The notes under the pieces were generated by a model. It was given only the letters and a program-made list of their open reading frames with translations. It did not search any database and was not told the DNA's origin. A DNA stretch of 7,040 bases from positions 1-7,040 of the forward strand of contig CALFBV010000203.1 in NCBI GenBank assembly GCA_937951395.1, in the 5' to 3' direction. The position numbers and the translations under genes were made by a program. Of the stretch, positions 1 through 5,606 are shown piece after piece (positions within the stretch are counted from its first letter, which is position 1; each line of letters begins with the position of its first letter). This DNA comes from an uncultured Rubritalea sp. Its GTDB lineage: Bacteria; Verrucomicrobiota; Verrucomicrobiia; Verrucomicrobiales; Akkermansiaceae.

Positions 1-126
1 TGATAAGATACGTATCATGTCGGGACTATGACCTTTGAGTGATGATAGTGGAAGTAAAATCTAGATGATACTTTACAGAGATTTTTTTTGGCCACAAATG
101 TTCAACAATGGGCTTAAGTGACAACA
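1..126. other. Short stretch downstream of xseA, no supported gene
   Basis: These bases follow the xseA stop codon. Three weak signals are visible. A run of eight T on the plus strand (82-89) follows a poor AT-rich inverted repeat (GTAAA at 54-58, TTTAC at 72-76); this could end a convergent plus-strand gene, whose stop could be the TGA at 29-31 or 36-38. A minus-strand ATG at 16-18 would open a frame reading M-I-R-I-L-S to the edge, with AAAGGT about 12 bases upstream. A poor sigma-70-like pair (TTGTGG, 16 bases, TAAAGT) precedes it. None is strong enough to call as a gene, promoter or terminator. No good minus-strand intrinsic terminator for the operon is visible here. Confidence 0.5.
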
Positions 127-1464
127 CTAGTCTACGACCTCGCTCGTGGCTCTACCTACGTGGAATTTTGTAGTTAAAGTGTCTCCTGGTTTTAGATCTT
201 TGGCGTCTTTAATGATAGTTCCTTTTTCGTCTAGTGTGATTGAGAAGCCACGGGAGAAAACACTTTCAGGACCCAAGGTGCGGAGCATGGAAGAGAGTTC
301 GGCTATGTGACTACCGTGTTGATTTACTTTTTCTACCGCAGCAGAGATAAGTTTTTGCTTGAGATGAACTAGCTTGTCAAATCTGCGACCTAGAACGGCT
401 TCAGGCCGCTGGGCAGTGATGCGGTAGAGTAGTTCGTGGATGTTGTCAGATTTGGTTTTTACTGCTTGCTCCACTCCGTCATCGAGATCTCGGCGAGCCA
501 GAATGAGTCGCTGCAGTGGCTCGCGGAGGATGCGGCCTGGCGATCTCGTTAAAACTCCCCTTCTCATGCCGCCTAGGATAGCATCGTGCTTCTCAATGGC
601 GGTGGCTACAGCACGGTTCATCGTAGAGTTCATTCGCTGGAGCCTGTTAAAGAGTGCTTCTCCATCTGGCACTACTAGCTCAGCACCAGCACTGGGTGTA
701 GGTGCACGCATGTCTGCTACGAAGTCTACAATAGTGAAATCTATCTCGTGCCCGATTGCTGAGACGATAGGAATTTCACAATCGTGGATGGCTCTGGCTA
801 CTATTTCTTCGTTAAAGTTCCAAAGATCTTCGAGAGACCCTCCGCCTCTCCCCACGATAATCACATCGACTTCTGGCATTCCGTTGTCGTCCCATTTTGA
901 CCACTCATTAATCGCCTGGGCTATACCGTTTTCAGCACCTTTTCCCTGGACTGTTACTGAATAGAGAATGGGTTGCACCCATGGGGCACGACGAGCTAGC
1001 ACATTGAGCATATCTTGCAGAGCTGCTCCCGTTCCGGAGGTGATGAGCCCTACTTTTTTGGGGAACTTGGGGATAGGAAGTTTGTGATCTTCATCAAAGA
1101 GTCCCTCTTTCTTAAGTTTGTTTTTGAGGCGATCGAATTTAGCTTGGAGCTCACCTTCGCCTGCTGCTTCTACTTTTCTAACGATAAGCTGGACTGAGCC
1201 GCGGGCTTCGTAAACGCTAATTTCTCCAAAGAGCTTAACCTGCAAGCCGTTGTCTAGCTGGACTTTGGCTTGGCGCGCATTGCCTTTGAACAACACACAG
1301 CTAACCTGTGCGCCTACGTCTTTGAGAGTGAAGTAGATGTGTCCACTGGCTTGCCTTCGAAGGTTAGAAACCTCGCCTTCCACCCAGAGTTCACCTAGCT
1401 CAATCTCTAACAGATTTCGCATACGGCGAACCAGTCTGGTTACTGTTAAAGTTTTGTCACTCAT
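127..1464 (-). CDS. xseA: Exodeoxyribonuclease VII large subunit
   Basis: This is the catalytic subunit of exonuclease VII, a cytoplasmic, metal-independent nuclease that degrades single-stranded DNA from both ends to short oligonucleotides and works with many copies of the small subunit XseB. At 445 residues it is full length (E. coli about 456). Residues 1-103 form the OB-fold DNA-binding domain, including VEGEVSNLR and GHIYFTLKD. The catalytic domain follows: ITSGTGAALQDML (141-153), VGRGGGSLEDLWNFN (204-218) and GHEIDFTIVDFVADMRAPTPSAGAEL (238-263; key residues H239 and D242). D151, R206, H239 and D242 match the essential positions known in E. coli. A helical segment (about 265-395) precedes the C-terminal SRGFSIT block (404-410). 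The usual TSPTGAA motif has G for P at 144. The ATG lies 3 bases after the preceding ATPase stop, with only a weak AAAAG upstream, so translation probably depends on coupling. No xseB is seen in the 126 bases downstream. Identity is secure; being the last gene of a transporter operon is the odd part. Confidence 0.97.
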   Translation of the reverse strand: MSDKTLTVTRLVRRMRNLLEIELGELWVEGEVSNLRRQASGHIYFTLKDVGAQVSCVLFKGNARQAKVQLDNGLQVKLFGEISVYEARGSVQLIVRKVEAAGEGELQAKFDRLKNKLKKEGLFDEDHKLPIPKFPKKVGLITSGTGAALQDMLNVLARRAPWVQPILYSVTVQGKGAENGIAQAINEWSKWDDNGMPEVDVIIVGRGGGSLEDLWNFNEEIVARAIHDCEIPIVSAIGHEIDFTIVDFVADMRAPTPSAGAELVVPDGEALFNRLQRMNSTMNRAVATAIEKHDAILGGMRRGVLTRSPGRILREPLQRLILARRDLDDGVEQAVKTKSDNIHELLYRITAQRPEAVLGRRFDKLVHLKQKLISAAVEKVNQHGSHIAELSSMLRTLGPESVFSRGFSITLDEKGTIIKDAKDLKPGDTLTTKFHVGRATSEVVD

Positions 1465-1467
1465 CTT

Positions 1468-2472
1468 TTATACTAGAGCACGTGCTTTCGCGTAATCTTC
1501 CTCACTCAGGCAGCATGGATCTGCAGCAACCCAGTGACCTGGATTAATTTCCACAAGTGGCATGTCAAGATCTTCTGTCTCTGCATAGTTCGGGTGATTA
1601 ATACGGTGACCAAAAGCTGAACCTTTTGGTGGATTAATCGGAGAAGGAACATCCCCCTCTAGAATCACGCGTTCTTTTTCCACTGTCGGGTCAGGTATCG
1701 GAATTGCGGAGATTAGAGCCTTGGTATAGGCATGCTTAGGGTTCTTATAAATAATGTCTGCATCAGCCATTTCAACGAGTTTCCCTAGATACATGACAGC
1801 GACGTTATCTGAAATATGCTTTACCACTGCTAGATCATGCGCGATGAACATGTAAGCTATCCCCATCTCATCCTGTAGCTCCATCAGCAAGTTCAACACC
1901 TGAGATTGTACAGATACATCTAGCGCAGATACTGGCTCATCTAATACTAACAGCTCAGGTTGGAGCGCAATCGCTCTTGCAACACCAATTCGCTGTCTCT
2001 GACCTCCAGAGAATTCAAAGGAAAATTTATCCACTGCAGATGCTGGCATACCAACCCGCTCAAGCAGCTCAATAGCTCTCTCACGCCTAGAAATTCGATT
2101 TCCAATCTTCTGTATCAGCATGGGCTCAGTGATAATCTCACCCACACTCATTCTAGGATTCAGAGACTCCGCTGGATCTTGAAACATCATCTGAAATTGC
2201 TTTCTCAGCGGGCGCAACTGCCCCTGAGACATGTGTGTGATATCCTTACCATTGATGTGAATAGATCCAGCAGTAGGATTGGTAAGCCTAACAATTGCTT
2301 TTCCTAATGTAGACTTTCCGCAGCCAGACTCACCTACAATCCCTAATGTTTCTCCCTTTCTTATACTCAGGCTGATTCCATCGACAGCTTTTACTGCACC
2401 GATTTTGCGCGCAGTGATGCCTCCGTGTATAGGGAAATGCATCTTTAGGTCATTGACTTCTAATAAATTCAT
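1468..2472 (-). CDS. Oligopeptide ABC transporter ATP-binding protein, DppF/OppF type
   Basis: This is the second of the paired cytoplasmic ATPases that power peptide uptake; it would form a heterodimer with the ATPase encoded just upstream. All ABC motifs are present in 334 residues: Walker A GESGCGKST (47-55), Q-loop Q98 in FQDP, signature FSGGQ (154-158; the F is normal for OppF-type proteins), Walker B LLVLDEP (174-180; D178, E179), D-loop SALD and switch histidine H212. The tail AYTKALISAIPIPDP (248-262) and the block GDVPSPINPPKG (273-284) mark the oligopeptide-transporter C-terminal extension. The usual GCxFxxRCP that follows is here GSAFGHRINHP (284-294), lacking both cysteines; a CC pair occurs at 320-321. 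The ATG start is 14 bases after the previous stop, with only a poor AAGACAAG-like ribosome site. In E. coli YejF the two ATPase halves are fused, whereas here they are separate as in Dpp/Opp. The exact substrate cannot be read from the ATPase. Confidence 0.95.
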   Translation of the reverse strand: MNLLEVNDLKMHFPIHGGITARKIGAVKAVDGISLSIRKGETLGIVGESGCGKSTLGKAIVRLTNPTAGSIHINGKDITHMSQGQLRPLRKQFQMMFQDPAESLNPRMSVGEIITEPMLIQKIGNRISRRERAIELLERVGMPASAVDKFSFEFSGGQRQRIGVARAIALQPELLVLDEPVSALDVSVQSQVLNLLMELQDEMGIAYMFIAHDLAVVKHISDNVAVMYLGKLVEMADADIIYKNPKHAYTKALISAIPIPDPTVEKERVILEGDVPSPINPPKGSAFGHRINHPNYAETEDLDMPLVEINPGHWVAADPCCLSEEDYAKARALV

Positions 2473-2486
2473 ATGCTTGTCTTAAT

Positions 2487-3467
2487 TTAAGCGTGATCAG
2501 TGCATTCTGGACATGCTTCCACCCAGTGATCTGTTGCTACTTCTTTAAATTCTGGTCTCACTTTGAGAGTCTCACCCTCGCGTTTCATTCTCTGACAAAA
2601 TCTACAACCACACACAAAATCAGCAATCCCTGCCACCATATTGGGGATAGTTTGTAATATGCTTTTACGAGGTGTATCTAACTTCGTCATCGATGCTAGT
2701 AGTCCTTTTGTGTATGCGTGCTGAGGATTTTTGAAAATATTAATCACAGGAGCCTGCTCCACCACTCTGCCAGCATACATCACCACCACCTCATCACAAG
2801 TCTCCGCAATCACCCCCAGGTCGTGAGTAATCAATATCACACTGCTACCATTTTCTTTCTGTAGTTTATTGAGTAAGTCTAGGATTTGCGCCTGCACTGT
2901 TACATCTAGAGCTGTAGTAGGCTCATCTGCGATAATTAAATCCGGCTTGCAAGCCAATGCTATCGCTATAACTACACGCTGCCTCATCCCACCAGAAAGC
3001 TGGTGCGGGTACTCTGAAGCACGTATTTCTGGCGACGGAATGCCTACCATATCTAATAACTCAATCGACTCCTTCCAAGCATCCTTCTTAGAAAGGCCCT
3101 TATGCAGGATCAATGACTCGCTTAATTGTTTGCCGATCCTATGCACAGGATTAAGCGAAGTCATAGGCTCTTGGAAAATGACGCCAATCTCATTTCCACG
3201 AATACTATAGAGAGTCTCATCATCTGCTCCTATGAGGTTTTTTCCTTTAAATATCACTTCACCGCCAGTGATCACCCCAGCAGGCTGAGGCAGGAGCTGC
3301 ACGATAGACATAGCCGTCACCGACTTACCACAGCCAGACTCTCCTACGATACCTACTGTCTTACCAGCAGGCACAGTGAATGAAACTCCATCCACCGCAG
3401 TGAGCCGTCCGCTATCGGTATCGAAAGCAGTTTGTAAATTCTTTATAGTTAATACGTCTTCAGACAC
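2487..3467 (-). CDS. Oligopeptide ABC transporter ATP-binding protein, DppD/OppD type
   Basis: This is the first ATPase of the pair, hydrolysing ATP on the cytoplasmic face of the permease. Motifs in its 326 residues: Walker A GESGCGKS (42-49), Q-loop Q99 in FQEPMTSLNP (typical of OppD/DppD), signature LSGGM (157-161), Walker B LIIADEP (177-183; D181, E182), D-loop TALD and switch histidine H215. NPQHAYTKGLLAS (247-259) and LQTIPNM (271-277) begin the C-terminal peptide-transporter extension. That tail is cysteine-rich: C286, C288, C291, C319 and C322. The frame begins with a GTG codon giving M-S-E-D-V-L-T-I-K; no ATG precedes it, and alignment to the family favours this start. The 15-base gap after the binding-protein stop has no good ribosome site (only GATAAG), so translational coupling is likely. 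Function is secure at family level; whether the substrate is dipeptides, oligopeptides or other peptide-like molecules is unknown. Confidence 0.95.
   Translation of the reverse strand: MSEDVLTIKNLQTAFDTDSGRLTAVDGVSFTVPAGKTVGIVGESGCGKSVTAMSIVQLLPQPAGVITGGEVIFKGKNLIGADDETLYSIRGNEIGVIFQEPMTSLNPVHRIGKQLSESLILHKGLSKKDAWKESIELLDMVGIPSPEIRASEYPHQLSGGMRQRVVIAIALACKPDLIIADEPTTALDVTVQAQILDLLNKLQKENGSSVILITHDLGVIAETCDEVVVMYAGRVVEQAPVINIFKNPQHAYTKGLLASMTKLDTPRKSILQTIPNMVAGIADFVCGCRFCQRMKREGETLKVRPEFKEVATDHWVEACPECTDHA
2502..2612 (-). other. Cysteine-rich C-terminal tail of the DppD-type ATPase
   Basis: Residues 286-322 carry five cysteines in the pattern C-x-C-x2-C, then 27 residues, then C-x2-C. In many OppD/DppD proteins this region reads GCxFxxRCP followed by further cysteines, and some family members bind a 4Fe-4S cluster there. 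Here C288 and C319 sit near usual positions, but the second and third usual cysteines are absent (M294 replaces the RC cysteine) and C286, C291 and C322 are extra. Metal or cluster binding is therefore possible but uses a rearranged set of ligands. Confidence 0.6.
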
Positions 3468-3482
3468 GTTCTTATCGGTTAG

Positions 3483-5606
3483 TTATTTATTAGGTAATCC
3501 TTTGATGACCTGCTCGACTTCTGGGAAGGTTTTACCTTCCCTCCTTGCTTTCAGAGTCTCCTTCTTGAGGTCTTCATCGATCCAGTAAAGATGAGTCTCT
3601 AGAGGTTCATAGATTGTAGAATAGCTAAACTTAGTCGTCTCACTATCTGGCCATTTCATCCAACGCCAGTGCCCTAGAGCAGTATAATTTCTATCCACAC
3701 CTGGAATAAATATGGCCTCATCATGGATGATTTTTTGTGCTCCATGGGCAGCTTTTTCTAGCTCTTCATAGGTCCGCGCATTTCTCACTCCATCAGCAAA
3801 AACATCCATCTGCTCATCTGAGAATACATTCATATTGTTAGAGTTTGTATTCCTACCACCCGACTCATCAAATGCTGACTCAGAATGGAAAAACTGCCTG
3901 TACTTAGGTGTTGGCGGAAGAACTCCCCATGCGCTGAATGTCGATTCATGCCTTTTTTCAGATGTCTTAGCAAAGGCTACATTCGCTTCAGCGGCGTCGA
4001 TCTTGAGCTCTACACCACAGTCTAGCGCCCCAGGTTGTAATATAGTGAGCATCTGAATGCGTCCAGGTTCTTGGCGGATAGTGCAGCTCAGAGACAATGT
4101 TTCACCCTCAGCATTTCGTAATATTCTATCATCCCCCTCTGAGGTGAATCCAGCTTTAGCAAAGTATTCTCTCGCTATCTTCGGATTGTACTTTCTCGCT
4201 TTGATAGACGGGTCAGTGAATCTGCCAAACCCATCACTAAATTGATTAATCCGAACGTAATCACCACGAAACATCTGATCATTCACCTTCTGAAAATTCA
4301 TTGCATGCTGTAGTCCTAATCTGACATTTCTGTCTTTCAGAATACCCTCATCCACATTCAAATAAATCCCCCATGGTATAATTGGCCAAGTTCTGATAAA
4401 CTTTTTCTTCTCTATGTAGCCGTCAAAAACTGGATCGATCGCAGTCTTATCATACCAATAACGGGGGGAATGGATCCAGAAAGCATCGACCTCTCCAATC
4501 TTAAAGAGTTCAAAACTCTTAGACGTGTCACGTATCACTAAATAGCGAATCTTATCTACATTAAAGCGATAACGATAATACTTACTATCCTTTGCCCACC
4601 AGTCTTTGACCCTAGAGAGTGTGATAGAGCGTCCCTTCTTTATATCTTCAGGATAGACAGTAAATGCTCCAGTCGTAGGTGGCACTCTCCATTGATAACG
4701 CTCTTTATAATCTGGTCCATACTCAGCATAAAATTTAGGCGAAGCAGGTAAAGTCTGTGTAGAATAGTACATATCCGGCTTTTTCTCAGGGAGAGTAATA
4801 GAAAGAGTTCGCTCATCATAAACTGTCATATTCGCAAAATGAGTTTTGAAATATTGCTTATAGTAAGGGTGGAATACATTGTCAGAAGCTCTCACGTAGA
4901 CATTTGCCATGAAGTCTTTCGCAAGAATCGGCTCACCATCAGAGTAGGTAGCCTTAGGATTTATCTTGTAGTAGACAGTTCTCTCATCTTTGCTCAGTGC
5001 CCATTCATTAGCTATACCAGGAAATGGCTTCCCAGTCACAGGGTGAATCCCTAGTAAGGAAATATCGATATCATCATAGACATAACTTCTGAAATACCCA
5101 TTCGTAAGCGGTCCACTCACTCTCAAAGTCTTTGGAAAATCATTAATAAAATAATTAAAAGTCCCTCCTTTTTTCGCTCTGGAGTCACCTATTTCAGGTT
5201 CATCCATACCAGTCTGCCAGATTAGATCTGCAGGTATTTCTTCCGGTCTTTTAAATGTAAAATAACCTCCTAAGCTCTTACGGAATTCAAATTTATTAAG
5301 CTCACGTTCGTTCGCTAATACCTCTCGTTGCAGCTTACGCAGGTCACCTTGCTGTTTTTCTGTTAGAGCTAGCTCATCCAAGACCAATGGTGCTAGCTTT
5401 TTACTTAATTCCTCAGACTTCGTCTTCAGTTTAGTGATCTCACTATCCACATAGTTATTGATCTCAGTATTATAGTTTTCGATAAATGATTCCAAATCAT
5501 ACAGCGTAGCTTTAGCTGTATTTTCAGAAGATTTACAGCCCACAAACAATAGGCATAACGCTGCATAGAACACGACCTTTTTCATTCTGTATAAATGTTT
5601 CATCAT
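3483..5606 (-). CDS. Family 5 extracellular solute-binding lipoprotein, YejA-like, with N-terminal coiled coil
   Basis: This is the substrate receptor of the transporter. It should be exported, lipid-anchored and able to bind oligopeptides for delivery to the permease. Residues 8-24 form a lipoprotein signal: M-K-K, a hydrophobic core, then lipobox FVGC with C24 as the acylated cysteine. Lys25 follows, so there is no E. coli-type inner-membrane retention Asp. Residues 31-107 are predicted coiled coil, absent from standard YejA. The SBP_bac_5 domain spans about 128-690; its hallmarks include KKGGTFNYF (145-153), ANEWALSKDERTVYYKINP (199-217), YSDGEP, and the YejA-like RYWYDKTAIDP block with a Trp/Tyr-rich C-terminal half. 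At 707 residues it is about 100 longer than E. coli YejA (about 604). The first ATG overlaps the permease stop as ATGA and has GAG 8 bases upstream. Met8 would give a more typical signal peptide but lacks a ribosome site. Gene order is unusual, since the receptor follows a permease gene. Family is secure; the ligand is inferred. Confidence 0.93.
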   Translation of the reverse strand: MMKHLYRMKKVVFYAALCLLFVGCKSSENTAKATLYDLESFIENYNTEINNYVDSEITKLKTKSEELSKKLAPLVLDELALTEKQQGDLRKLQREVLANERELNKFEFRKSLGGYFTFKRPEEIPADLIWQTGMDEPEIGDSRAKKGGTFNYFINDFPKTLRVSGPLTNGYFRSYVYDDIDISLLGIHPVTGKPFPGIANEWALSKDERTVYYKINPKATYSDGEPILAKDFMANVYVRASDNVFHPYYKQYFKTHFANMTVYDERTLSITLPEKKPDMYYSTQTLPASPKFYAEYGPDYKERYQWRVPPTTGAFTVYPEDIKKGRSITLSRVKDWWAKDSKYYRYRFNVDKIRYLVIRDTSKSFELFKIGEVDAFWIHSPRYWYDKTAIDPVFDGYIEKKKFIRTWPIIPWGIYLNVDEGILKDRNVRLGLQHAMNFQKVNDQMFRGDYVRINQFSDGFGRFTDPSIKARKYNPKIAREYFAKAGFTSEGDDRILRNAEGETLSLSCTIRQEPGRIQMLTILQPGALDCGVELKIDAAEANVAFAKTSEKRHESTFSAWGVLPPTPKYRQFFHSESAFDESGGRNTNSNNMNVFSDEQMDVFADGVRNARTYEELEKAAHGAQKIIHDEAIFIPGVDRNYTALGHWRWMKWPDSETTKFSYSTIYEPLETHLYWIDEDLKKETLKARREGKTFPEVEQVIKGLPNK
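5286..5516 (-). other. Predicted coiled-coil hairpin in the binding lipoprotein
   Basis: Residues 31-107 of the binding protein are rich in Glu, Lys and Leu. Hydrophobic positions V53, I57, L60, L67, L71 and later L89, L92, V96, L103 follow the alternating 3-4 spacing of heptads. P73 lies between the two runs, so a two-helix hairpin is more likely than one long rod. It sits directly between the lipidated cysteine and the binding domain, where ordinary binding lipoproteins have a short flexible linker. The spacing was read by eye without a prediction program. Confidence 0.7.

Noticed and set aside
7..16. Perfect 10-base palindrome GATACGTATC overlapping a possible minus-strand start
   Set aside because: A palindrome of this length is expected several times by chance in 7 kb, and it has no second copy or promoter context.
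54..89. Possible plus-strand intrinsic terminator (GTAAA/TTTAC then eight T)
   Set aside because: The stem is only five AT-rich pairs with a 13-base loop and ends several bases before the T run; no plus-strand gene is seen in the window to support it.
66..113. Minus-strand promoter-like boxes TTGTGG and TAAAGT with 16-base spacing
   Set aside because: The match to a sigma-70 consensus is poor and the downstream gene is not confirmed.
440..964. A 174-codon plus-strand open frame opposite xseA
   Set aside because: It is antisense to the conserved catalytic domain of xseA, is low in recognisable motifs and rich in Ser/Pro/Arg, as expected for a shadow frame.
1960..3588. Several plus-strand open frames of 68-115 codons opposite the two ATPases and the end of the receptor gene
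   Set aside because: All lie antisense to strongly conserved coding sequence and show no family motif; they are shadows.
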